From CADCVW01 sp035644935 (GTDB taxonomy: Bacteria; Pseudomonadota; Alphaproteobacteria; Sphingomonadales; Sphingomonadaceae): 58,133 bases of DNA. This document shows positions 37,028-44,229 of the stretch, one piece after another. The position numbers and the translations under genes were made by a program. The notes under the pieces are model-generated. The model was not told the origin of the DNA, ran no database searches, and worked only from the letters and a program-made list of their open reading frames with translations. The stretch covers positions 1 to 58,133 of the forward strand of contig DASQNO010000055.1 of NCBI GenBank assembly GCA_035644935.1. The letters run 5' to 3'. Position 1 is the first letter of the stretch, and the number at the start of each line of letters is the position of its first letter.

Positions 37028-37537
37028 TTGCTCCGCCAGTTGTTCCGCCGTTCCGATCCACGTGAAACCATGACGCCGCTCTATGCGTCAATCGTGGCGG
37101 GGGCGCGGCAGCCCGGCTGGTATCTGGACGGCGTGCCCGACACGACCGACGGCCGCTTCGACATGGTGGCCAGCGTCCTGTCGTTGGTGCTGCTGCGGCT
37201 GGAGCGCGAAGGCCCGCAGACGCGGCAGGCGCAGGCGCTGCTTGCCGAAACGTTCGTCGAGGACATGGATGGTGAGCTGCGTCAGATGGGGATCGGCGAC
37301 CTGATGGTGGGCAAGCATGTCGGGCGCATGATGGGTGCGCTGGGCGGACGGTTGTCGGCGTTCCGCGATGCGCTGGCGGGCGCCGGCGACATGGCCGGGG
37401 CGATCCGGCGCAACATCTTCCGCGACGAGGCTGCGCCGGACGCGGCCGTCGCGGCGGTGGAGACGCGGCTGCGCGCGCTGGCTGCACGGGTCGATGCGAC
37501 GGCGCTGACGGACCTGCTCGCGGGACGCCTGGCGTGA
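37028..37537 (+). CDS. Ubiquinol-cytochrome c chaperone family protein, probable TTG start
   Basis: A 169-residue member of the CBP3/UQCC1-like family, thought to help mature cytochrome b of complex III. Conserved parts: IVAGARQPGWYLDGVPDTTDGRFDMV, LVLLRLEREGP and DMDGELRQMGIGDLMVGKHVGRMM. I set the start at TTG 37028: GAGGA is nine bases upstream and the added MLRQLFRRSDPRET matches the usual N-terminus of the family. The first ATG at 37070 would lose 14 residues and lacks a ribosome site. It overlaps the DUF177 gene by 4 nt. Confidence 0.88.
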   Translation: MLRQLFRRSDPRETMTPLYASIVAGARQPGWYLDGVPDTTDGRFDMVASVLSLVLLRLEREGPQTRQAQALLAETFVEDMDGELRQMGIGDLMVGKHVGRMMGALGGRLSAFRDALAGAGDMAGAIRRNIFRDEAAPDAAVAAVETRLRALAARVDATALTDLLAGRLA

Positions 37538-38055
37538 GCGAGTTCAGCCGGCCCGTTCGGGTGGACACAATCGGCGCCGAGCCGCGCGAGATTGCGATCG
37601 AGGCGGGCGGCGCGGAGCTGGCGGCGCTGGCCAGGCGGTTCGACATCGCCTCGCTGGGCTCGCTGAACGCGCGAGCGCACGTGTCGCGTCAGGGCGGGGA
37701 TATTCGCGCGACGGGCCAGCTGGAAGCGGAGCTGGTGCAGCTCTGCGCCGCCACCGGCGTCGATCTGCCGTCGCGCATCGCCGAGCCGTTCGACGTCATC
37801 TTCCGCGCCGAGGTGCCGAGCGACGTGCCCGACGCGGGGCTGGAGCTCAGCGAAGGCGAATGCGACGTGGTGTTCTTCGACGGCGCGGCGGCGGACCTCG
37901 GCGAAGCGGTGGCGGAAACGCTGGCGCTGGCGATCGACCCCTTCGCGCGCGCGCCGGGCGCGGACGCGGTGCTGGGCGCCGCCGGCGTGCTCAGCGAAGA
38001 GGAAGCGCGCGCGGCGAGCAGCCCGTTTGCGGGGTTGGCGGGGTTGAAGACCTAA
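37534..38055 (+). CDS. DUF177 (YceD-like) protein
   Basis: A 173-residue acidic protein of the DUF177 family, linked by context and family work to 23S rRNA/ribosome maturation and, in many genomes, to rpmF. Features: FDIASLGSLNARAHVSRQG, ATGQLEAELVQLCAATGVDLPSR (the family Cys region) and the acidic block ELSEGECDVVFFDGAAADLGE. The GTG start overlaps the stop of the upstream chaperone gene (GTGA). rpmF is not next to it here; a palindromic repeat and convergent ssb follow. This gene pair (chaperone plus DUF177) is a usual alphaproteobacterial arrangement. Confidence 0.9.
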   Translation: MSEFSRPVRVDTIGAEPREIAIEAGGAELAALARRFDIASLGSLNARAHVSRQGGDIRATGQLEAELVQLCAATGVDLPSRIAEPFDVIFRAEVPSDVPDAGLELSEGECDVVFFDGAAADLGEAVAETLALAIDPFARAPGADAVLGAAGVLSEEEARAASSPFAGLAGLKT

Positions 38056-38062
38056 GGCGTTT

Positions 38063-38145
38063 TCCCGGCGAAGGCTGGGATCTCAGCGAGGCCCAACACC
38101 GCACTTTTCACCCGCTGAGATCCCGGCATGCGCCGGTATGACGTG
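38063..38145. repeat. Palindromic intergenic repeat (family D)
   Basis: GCTGGGATCTCAGCG on the left and CGCTGAGATCCCGGC on the right; a partial element ending in TGCGCTGGGTGACGCGCG follows to about 38190. It fills the convergent gap between the DUF177 gene and ssb. Confidence 0.8.
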
Positions 38146-38200
38146 CGATGCCCCCCAACTGAGACCCCACCCTGCGCTGGGTGACGCGCGGTCAGGCGCG

Positions 38201-38713
38201 TCAGAACGGTACGTCGTCGTCCAGGTCGCTGTCGAACGCCGGGGGCGGCTTGGAGCCGGAGCGCGAGCCGCCACCGCCGAAGCCCCCTCCGCCGCCGCCG
38301 CGACCGCCATAGCCGTCCTCGTCGCCGCCGAAGCCGCCGCCGCCGGCCCCACCACCGCCGCCGCCGCCGCGGCTGTCGATGAGCACGAGTTCGCCGCGGA
38401 ACTTCTGCAGCACGATCTCCGTGGTGTACTTGTCCTGGCCGCTATTGTCTTGCCACTTGCGGGTCTGCAGCTGCCCCTCGAGATAGACCTTGGAGCCCTT
38501 CTTCAGGTAGTTCTTGGCGACGCGGCCGAGATTTTCGTTGAAGATCGCGACCTTGTGCCATTCGGTCTTTTCCTGGCGGTTGCCGTCCTTATCCTTCCAG
38601 TTCTCGGACGTCGCGACGGTGAAGTTCACGACCTCGCCGCCGTTGGAGAACGAACGCGATTCAGGGTCCGCGCCCAGATTGCCGACCAGAATGACCTTGT
38701 TGACGCCCGCCAT
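38201..38713 (-). CDS. ssb: Single-stranded DNA-binding protein
   Basis: SSB protects single-stranded DNA in replication, repair and recombination. The 170-residue protein starts MAGVNKVILVGNLGADPESR, has the OB-fold with WHKVAIFNENLGRVAKNYLKKGSKVYLEGQLQTRKWQD, then a long glycine-rich linker with few other residues (about 115-155) and the acidic partner-binding tip DDDVPF at the C-terminus. The linker is encoded by GGC/GGT-rich DNA that gives long antisense shadows. The upstream 56 bp contain CCGTC-TTA-GACGG, a small palindrome of unknown role, between feoB and ssb. Confidence 0.97.
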   Translation of the reverse strand: MAGVNKVILVGNLGADPESRSFSNGGEVVNFTVATSENWKDKDGNRQEKTEWHKVAIFNENLGRVAKNYLKKGSKVYLEGQLQTRKWQDNSGQDKYTTEIVLQKFRGELVLIDSRGGGGGGGAGGGGFGGDEDGYGGRGGGGGGFGGGGSRSGSKPPPAFDSDLDDDVPF

Positions 38714-38769
38714 GTTCGTGTGTGCTCCGATTAGGTTTGAAGCCGTCTAAGACGGAACGCGGCGGCGGA

Positions 38770-40614
38770 CTAGAGCCCAGCCCAGGTCGCCAGCCAGAAG
38801 GTCGCGCCCGCCGCGAGGTAGGCGAGGCCGAACAGGTAGGCGAGCATGAAAGCCGGCCATTTCCAGCCGTTGGTCTCCCGCCGGGTGACCGCCACCGTCG
38901 ACAGGCATTGCGGCGCGAACACGAACCACATCAGGAACGCGAGCGCCGTGGGCAGCGGCCAGCGGCCGCGCAGGCGCTCGATCAAGCCCTGGCTCTGCTT
39001 GTCCTCGTCCGTTTCCTCGATCGAATAGACGGTGGCAAGCGCGGAGACGGCGACCTCGCGCGCGGCCATGGCGGGGATCAGCGCCAGCGCGATTTCCCGG
39101 TTGAAGCCGATCGGCTCGACCACCGTGGCGAGGCCCGTGGCGAGCTTGCCGGCGATCGAGCTGTCCAAGGCCGACTGGCCGGGCTTGGGCTGCGGAAAGG
39201 AAAGCAGCGCCCAAAGCACGATCGTGGAGACCAGGATGATGCCGCCCGCGCGCTTCAGGAAGATCGTGGCGCGCTGCCACAGGCCCAGCGCGATGTCGCC
39301 GACGCGCGGAATCTGGTATTTGGGCATCTCCATCATGAAGCCGGTCTTGGCGCCTCTGGCGACGGTGCGCCGCAGGATCAGCGCCACGCCCATCGCGCCC
39401 AGGATCCCCATCGCATAGAGGCCGAACAGGACGAGGCCCTGCAGCCCGATGCCGGGCCCCACGGCGGTCGCGGGAATGAAGGCGGCGATGATCACCGCGT
39501 AGACGGGTAGACGCGCGCTGCAGGTCATCAGCGGCGCGATCAGTATGGTGGTCAGCCGGTCCTTGGGATCGGCGATCGTGCGCGTCGCCATGATGCCGGG
39601 GATCGCGCAGGCGAAGGACGACAGCAGCGGGATGAATGCGTGGCCGGACAGCCCGACGCGCGCCATCAGCCGGTCCATCAGGAACGCGGCGCGAACCATG
39701 TAGCCGGACGCCTCCAGCAGCAGGATGAAGAAGAACAGGATCAGGATCTGCGGCAGGAACACGACCACCGCGCCGACGCCGCCGAGGATGCCGTCCACGA
39801 CGAGCGAGCGCAGCACGCCGTCTGGGAGGAGCGAGGTCGCTCCGGCCTGCATCGCGAGCAAGCCGCCTTCGATCAATGCGACTGGCGCTTCGGACCAGGC
39901 GAACACCGCCTGGAACATCAGGAACATGATGCCCGCGAAGATCAGCGGGCCGGCGACGGGGTTGAGCGCGACGCGGTCCAGCCAGCCGGCGGCAGCCGCC
40001 GCGGGCTTCTGGCTCAGCGTCGCAGTGGCGGCGATGGCGCGGGCGCGGGTGGAGAGCGAACGGGGGTCGTGCGGGGCGGTGGACTTGACCTCGCCGCGGG
40101 TCAGGACCTCGGACGCCAGCGCCTCGGCGATCGCGTCCTTGCCGATGCGGCGGACCGCGACGGTCTCGACCACGGGCACGCCCAGCGCCTGGCTGAGGCG
40201 CTCGGCGCTGATTTCCAGCCCGTCGCGCCGGGCGAGGTCGACCATGTTGAGCGCTACCACCGCGGGGTGCCCAAGGTCGATCAGCTCCAGCGCAAATCGG
40301 AGGTGGTTGTCGAGGTTGGTCGCGTCGAGCACGACCAGCAGGCCATCGGGGAGCCGCTCGCCCGCCTGCTTGCCCAGCACGACGTCGCGCGTCACCGCCT
40401 CGTCGGGGCTGGCGGGGTCGAGGCTGTAGCTGCCGGGGAGGTCGACCAGTTCGACCGGGCGGCCGTCCGGGAAGGAGAAGCGCCCGGCCTTCCGCTCCAC
40501 GGTGACGCCGGGATAATTGCCAACCTTCTGACGCGCGCCCGTCAGCATGTTGAACAGCGCGCTCTTGCCGGCGTTCGGATTGCCGACGACCGCGATCAGC
40601 GGCATCGGGTTCAT
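38770..40614 (-). CDS. feoB: Ferrous iron transporter FeoB
   Basis: FeoB imports Fe2+ across the inner membrane. The 614-residue protein has the N-terminal G domain: G1 VVGNPNAGKSALFN, G2 region PGVTVERK, G3 DLPGSYSLDP and G4 ALNMVDLA. The membrane core of Gate motifs includes LLSSFACAIPGIMATRTI and ILIAPLMTCSARLPVYAV, the cysteine-containing gates typical of FeoB. It is a compact form; I see no C-terminal FeoC-like extension. feoA ends 4 nt upstream and the two are under Fur-like sites, so expression should rise in iron limitation. Confidence 0.96.
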   Translation of the reverse strand: MNPMPLIAVVGNPNAGKSALFNMLTGARQKVGNYPGVTVERKAGRFSFPDGRPVELVDLPGSYSLDPASPDEAVTRDVVLGKQAGERLPDGLLVVLDATNLDNHLRFALELIDLGHPAVVALNMVDLARRDGLEISAERLSQALGVPVVETVAVRRIGKDAIAEALASEVLTRGEVKSTAPHDPRSLSTRARAIAATATLSQKPAAAAAGWLDRVALNPVAGPLIFAGIMFLMFQAVFAWSEAPVALIEGGLLAMQAGATSLLPDGVLRSLVVDGILGGVGAVVVFLPQILILFFFILLLEASGYMVRAAFLMDRLMARVGLSGHAFIPLLSSFACAIPGIMATRTIADPKDRLTTILIAPLMTCSARLPVYAVIIAAFIPATAVGPGIGLQGLVLFGLYAMGILGAMGVALILRRTVARGAKTGFMMEMPKYQIPRVGDIALGLWQRATIFLKRAGGIILVSTIVLWALLSFPQPKPGQSALDSSIAGKLATGLATVVEPIGFNREIALALIPAMAAREVAVSALATVYSIEETDEDKQSQGLIERLRGRWPLPTALAFLMWFVFAPQCLSTVAVTRRETNGWKWPAFMLAYLFGLAYLAAGATFWLATWAGL

Positions 40615-40618
40615 GGGT

Positions 40619-40867
40619 TTAGTTGGTTTCGACCGTCATGGCGCGGGCGTGGGCGCGGCGGATGGCGACCGTCATGCGGCCGACGCGGACGGCGATCGGA
40701 TCCTGGCTGACCGGCGCGGCGTGGAGCGGCTGCACCGCAACGCCGTCGTCGAACCCCAGATTGCGCAGCCGCCGCGAATCGGCGGTGCCGAGCGACGCCC
40801 AGTCAATCGCGCGGATCGTCGCGTCGGTGCGCATGGGAAGCAGATCGAGTCGCAATGCGGTGGCCAT
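40619..40867 (-). CDS. feoA: FeoA, SH3-like partner of FeoB
   Basis: An 82-residue cytoplasmic FeoA protein required for FeoB function. The SH3-like core is seen in RRLRNLGFDDGVAVQPLHAAP and DPIAVRVGRMTVAIRRAHA, with the L-x-x-L-G-F/P motif of the family. The upstream region has no clear ribosome site: a TGATAAT-like element ends about eight bases before the ATG, so a leaderless message is possible. It is the first gene of feoAB. Confidence 0.92.
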   Translation of the reverse strand: MATALRLDLLPMRTDATIRAIDWASLGTADSRRLRNLGFDDGVAVQPLHAAPVSQDPIAVRVGRMTVAIRRAHARAMTVETN

Positions 40868-40873
40868 TGCGAG

Positions 40874-40882
40874 TGATTATCA
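40874..40882. promoter_or_regulatory. Fur-like box 1 upstream of feoA
   Basis: TGATTATCA (palindromic TGATNATCA core) 7-15 nt upstream of the feoA ATG, embedded in GCGAGTGATTATCAGTAAC, which resembles the NATA/T-NAT array of Fur boxes. On the minus strand it contains GATAAT, a -10-like hexamer. Confidence 0.55.
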
Positions 40883-40909
40883 GTAACAGCGCGCCGCCGC
40901 TAGTCCCTT

Positions 40910-40928
40910 GCGAATGTTTCTCATTCGC
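40910..40928. promoter_or_regulatory. Fur-like box 2 upstream of feoA
   Basis: GCGAATGTTTCTCATTCGC: perfect 7-bp arms GCGAATG / CATTCGC around 5 nt, very close to the GCGAATGAGAATCATTCGC form of Fur boxes known for alphaproteobacteria. It lies 43-61 nt upstream of feoA and just after the COQ9 stop. Confidence 0.75.
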
Positions 40929-40936
40929 GGCGACGT

Positions 40937-41593
40937 CTACACTGCCGGGTAGCGCAGGCGCCCCAAAAACCGCGTCAGGCTCGGCCGGTACAGCGCGTTG
41001 TCGCGCCAGCGGGCCTTGGCGGACTCGATCTTCATCACCTCGTCGATGCGGCGGTCGAGAAAGGCGGCGGTGTCCGCCCCCTCCTCCGACCGGTCGCCCA
41101 GCCAAACTATCAGTGTCGACAGGTACACCGCGCCCAGCGTCGCGCGCTTGGTATAATGGTTGAGGTCGGTCGCCGTGTCGCCCGCCAGCCGCCACATCGC
41201 GTCCGCGGCGCGCCAGCCGAGCCGCGCGCCACGCACCGCGTTCTGCGGCAGCGCGAGCACCGCCAGCGCCCGGCGCGCCGCCTCGCGCACGGGCGCCATG
41301 TGATCGAGCCGGAAGCGGACCAGCGCGCGGATGCGGTCGCGCATCTTGAGCGCCGCGATGCGTGGGGGCGGAAAGGCCGCGGCCATGGCGGCGTCGGTGG
41401 ACGCGTACCAGGCGTCGATCATGTCGACCGCGCCGCCCGGAAAGACGAGACGCGCGCGCTCGGGCGGGATGCCAAGCTGCCCCGCCGCGTCGGCGAGCGC
41501 GACGTCGGTCCAGCCGTCGAACACGGCGTTCTCCGCCACCAGCGGCGCCAGCAACGGGCGCAGTTCGTCCAGGGTGAGGTCGTCGATGTCCAT
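40937..41593 (-). CDS. COQ9 family protein (ubiquinone biosynthesis)
   Basis: A 218-residue COQ9-like protein, a TetR-fold lipid-binding accessory of ubiquinone synthesis in mitochondria and alphaproteobacteria. Features: N-terminal helix-turn-helix-like LAPLVAENAVFDGWTDVAL, MIDAWYASTDAAM, the middle IRALVRFRLDHM and the C-terminal lipid-pocket region WRLAGDTATDLNHYTKRATLGAVYLSTLIVWL. The start at 41593 (MDIDDLTLDELRPLL) is chosen by similarity; a longer frame from 41647 has no support. The gene lies between an EamA transporter and the feo promoter. Confidence 0.9.
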   Translation of the reverse strand: MDIDDLTLDELRPLLAPLVAENAVFDGWTDVALADAAGQLGIPPERARLVFPGGAVDMIDAWYASTDAAMAAAFPPPRIAALKMRDRIRALVRFRLDHMAPVREAARRALAVLALPQNAVRGARLGWRAADAMWRLAGDTATDLNHYTKRATLGAVYLSTLIVWLGDRSEEGADTAAFLDRRIDEVMKIESAKARWRDNALYRPSLTRFLGRLRYPAV

Positions 41594-41649
41594 GGCGCCC
41601 CAAGTGAGCGCGCGCGCGCCTTCGTGCAAGCTGAGGGGGGGGCGCAAGC

Positions 41650-42549
41650 TTATGAGCGCGGCGGCTCACGCGCGCGGATCAGAACCAGCGCCGCCCCGAT
41701 CGCCAGCGCGCCGACGCCGTCCAGCGCCGTCATCCGCTCGCCATAGACCAGCCAGCCGATCAGCGCCGCGGTCGCGGGCTGCGTCAGCAAGCCGAGCCCG
41801 ACGATCGCGGGCGACAAATGGCCCATCGCAAAGACGAGCAGCCCCTGCCCCACGACCTGGCTGCCGATCGCCAGCAGCACCACCGGCGTCCAGTCGGACG
41901 GCACCACCGCCTCGCCAGCGATCAGCGCCGCGGCCAGCAGTGGCGGCGCGGCGGCGATCGAAGCCAGCGCCAGCAACGGCAGCGGCGCCATGACGCCGCG
42001 CGCGCGGTCCACAGCCACGAGGTAACCGGTGTAGAGCACGCCCGCCGCAAGGCAGAGCAGGTCGCCGCGCAGATAGCGGGGCGACAATTCGTAGCTGCCC
42101 CCCATCAGCAGCGCGACGCCGACGCCCGCGAGCGCCAAGGCGATCGTCTGAACCCGGCCGGGCAGCCGCCGCGCGAGCCAGAAGCCGTAGGCGGCGAAGG
42201 CGAAGCTCGACAAATTGGCGAACAAGGTCGCGTTGGCGAGCTTGGTCAGGTGGATGCCCAGGTGCCACGCGCCGAGGTCGGCCGCGAAGAACCAGCCGCC
42301 CAGCGCCACGCCCGCGATGAGCGGCCACCTGATGTCGCGAGGCCAGCCTTGCCCCGTGGCGCGCGCGAGCAGCAGCAGGAACGGCACCGCGAGCGCCAGC
42401 CGCCAGAAGCCGGCGGCGATCGGCCCGGTGTCGGCGAGCCGCACGAGCCAGGGGCCGAACGCCAGCGCGGCATTGCCCGCCAGCAGCGCCGCAAAGGCGA
42501 ACCGGGCCCCAAGCGGGCTTGTCTGGGGGTGGGCCGGGCCTATCTGCAC
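41650..42549 (-). CDS. EamA-family (DMT) transporter
   Basis: A 299-residue drug/metabolite-transporter superfamily protein with two EamA repeats and ten predicted helices. Markers: ALLAGNAALAFGPWLVRLA in repeat 1, ATLFANLSSFAFAAYGFW, GDLLCLAAGVLYTGYLVA and the second-repeat end SQVVGQGLLVFAMGHLSPA with TAALIGWLVYGERMTALD. Such proteins export or import small metabolites; the substrate is not readable. The start is a GTG at 42549 with AGGGA six bases upstream. Only 29 bp separate it from the divergent ene-reductase gene. Confidence 0.9.
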   Translation of the reverse strand: MQIGPAHPQTSPLGARFAFAALLAGNAALAFGPWLVRLADTGPIAAGFWRLALAVPFLLLLARATGQGWPRDIRWPLIAGVALGGWFFAADLGAWHLGIHLTKLANATLFANLSSFAFAAYGFWLARRLPGRVQTIALALAGVGVALLMGGSYELSPRYLRGDLLCLAAGVLYTGYLVAVDRARGVMAPLPLLALASIAAAPPLLAAALIAGEAVVPSDWTPVVLLAIGSQVVGQGLLVFAMGHLSPAIVGLGLLTQPATAALIGWLVYGERMTALDGVGALAIGAALVLIRAREPPRS

Positions 42550-42578
42550 CGCCCGTCCCTAGCTGTCCGGAGCTTCGC

Positions 42579-43667
42579 ATGCCCAGCCTGTTCGATCCCT
42601 TGCGCATCGGCGCGCTGGACCTGCCCAACCGCGTGTTCATGGCGCCGCTGACCCGCGGCCGTGCGACGCGCGAACACGTGCCGACGTCGGTGATGGCCGA
42701 ATATTATGCACAGCGCGCGGGCGCCGGGCTGATCATCAGCGAGGCGACGGGCATGAGCCGTCAGGGCCTCGGCTGGCCCTACGCGCCGGGCATCTGGACC
42801 ACGGAACAGATGGAGGCGTGGAAGCCCGTGACGCGGGCGGTGCACGACGCGGGCGGGCGCATCTACTGCCAATTGTGGCACATGGGCCGCGCCGTGCACT
42901 CGTCGGTCACGGGCGAGGCGCCCGTGTCCGCGTCCGCCACCGCCGCGCCCGGCAAGGCGCATACCTATGAGGGCCGCCAGCCGTATGAGACGGCGCGCCC
43001 ACTCGACCGCGACGAAATCCCCGCGATACTCGACGCATACCGGCTGGCGGCGGGGTACGCGGTGATGGCGGGCTTCGACGGGGTGCAGCTGCACGCGGCG
43101 AACGGCTATCTGATCGACCAATTCCTCCGGGACGGCAGCAACGCCCGCGACGACGATTACGGCGGACCGGTCGACAACCGCATCCGCCTGCTGCGCGAGG
43201 CGACGGAGGCGGTGGCCGGGATCATCGGGCCGGAACGCACGGCGGTGCGGCTGTCGCCCAACGGCGACAGCCAGGGGGTCGACGACAGCGACCCCGTGCC
43301 CTTGTTCACCGCCGCCGCATCGGCGCTGGGCGAGATCGGCATCGCCTTCCTGGAACTGCGCGAACCGCCCGCGCACGGCACGTTCGGCGCCAGCACGGTG
43401 CCGCCGCTGTCACCCGAGATCCGCAAGGCGTTCGCCGGCCCCCTGGTGCTCAATTCCGACTACAATCAGGCGCGCGCCGAGCAGGCGGTGGAGGCGGGCG
43501 AGGCGGACGGGATCGCGTTTGGGCGGCCGTTCATCTCCAACCCCGACCTCGTTGCGCGGTTCGAGCGCGGGCTGGCGCTCGCGCCGGACGACATGAAGAC
43601 GTGGTACAGCCAGGGTCCGGAGGGCTATGTGGATTATCCGGTGGCGAGCGAAAGCGTGGCCGCGTAG
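42579..43667 (+). CDS. Old Yellow Enzyme family alkene reductase (NemA-like)
   Basis: A 362-residue FMN-dependent ene-reductase that reduces electron-poor C=C bonds using NADPH. Family blocks: LFDPLRIGALDLPNRVFMAPLTRGRA, EATGMSRQGLGWPYAPGIW, QLWHMGRAVH and the substrate-binding His/Asn pair in VQLHAANGYLIDQFLRDGSN. Then DDDYGGPVDNRIRLL, RLSPNG and the phosphate-binding end GEADGIAFGRPFISNPDL. The ATG at 42579 follows GGAG at seven bases. Length and order match E. coli NemA (365). The gene ends 2 nt before a palindromic repeat. Confidence 0.94.
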   Translation: MPSLFDPLRIGALDLPNRVFMAPLTRGRATREHVPTSVMAEYYAQRAGAGLIISEATGMSRQGLGWPYAPGIWTTEQMEAWKPVTRAVHDAGGRIYCQLWHMGRAVHSSVTGEAPVSASATAAPGKAHTYEGRQPYETARPLDRDEIPAILDAYRLAAGYAVMAGFDGVQLHAANGYLIDQFLRDGSNARDDDYGGPVDNRIRLLREATEAVAGIIGPERTAVRLSPNGDSQGVDDSDPVPLFTAAASALGEIGIAFLELREPPAHGTFGASTVPPLSPEIRKAFAGPLVLNSDYNQARAEQAVEAGEADGIAFGRPFISNPDLVARFERGLALAPDDMKTWYSQGPEGYVDYPVASESVAA

Positions 43668-43668
43668 T

Positions 43669-43811
43669 TCCTCCCCGGCCTTTGCCGGGGAGGGGGACCA
43701 TCCTGCAAGTGCAGGATGGTGGAGGGGTTTTGCAGCGCAGGTTCGGCGCGGATGATACCCCTCCACCATGCTGGCGCATGGTCCCCCTCCCCGGCAAAAG
43801 CCGGGGAGGAC
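43669..43811. repeat. Palindromic intergenic repeat (family A)
   Basis: TCCTCCCCGGCCTTTGCCGG at one end and CCCCGGCAAAAGCCGGGGA at the other, with an inner hairpin CATCCTGCAAGTGCAGGATG and the core GGTGGAGGGGTTTTGCAG. It fills the convergent gap between the ene-reductase and ribH. Confidence 0.88.
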
Positions 43812-43812
43812 T

Positions 43813-44229
43813 TCAGCTCGCGAACCGTTCCTTCAACGCCAGCATGGCGAGCGCCGCTTTGGCCGCCTCGCCGCCCTTGTCCTTCTGGCCTGCGTCGGCG
43901 CGCGCCAGCGCCTGGGCTTCGTTCTCCACCGTTAGGATGCCGTTGCCGATCGCCAGCCCGTCCAGCGTCAGCGCCATGATGCCGCGCGCCGATTCGCCCG
44001 CTACGATCTCGAAATGATAGGTCTCGCCGCGGATGACGATGCCCAGCGCCACATAGGCGTCGTAGCCGCCGCCCGCGTCGGCAAAGGCAATGGCGGCGGG
44101 GATCTCCAGCGCGCCGGGAACGGTCAGCACGGTAACGTCATAGCCGTCCAGCGCCGCGCAGGCGCCGGCCAGCAGGCGATCGTTGAGTTCGCCGTAGAAG
44201 CGCGCCTCGACGATCAGGATGCGCGCCAT
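43813..44229 (-). CDS. ribH: 6,7-dimethyl-8-ribityllumazine synthase
   Basis: RibH condenses the ribB product (3,4-dihydroxy-2-butanone 4-phosphate) with the pyrimidine to form lumazine, the riboflavin precursor. The 138-residue protein is slightly short but complete: ILIVEARFYGELNDRLL, VPGALEIPAAI, ALGIVIRGETYHFEIVAGES and the C-terminal NGILTVENEAQALARAD. The catalytic His is in the TYHFE segment. Its start shares one base with the ribB stop (TGATG). Confidence 0.95.
   Translation of the reverse strand: MARILIVEARFYGELNDRLLAGACAALDGYDVTVLTVPGALEIPAAIAFADAGGGYDAYVALGIVIRGETYHFEIVAGESARGIMALTLDGLAIGNGILTVENEAQALARADAGQKDKGGEAAKAALAMLALKERFAS

Noticed and set aside
38714..38769. LexA (SOS) box upstream of ssb
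   Set aside because: GTTC is followed by N7 and GACG rather than GTTC, so the alphaproteobacterial consensus is not met. Only a small palindrome CCGTC-TTA-GACGG remains.
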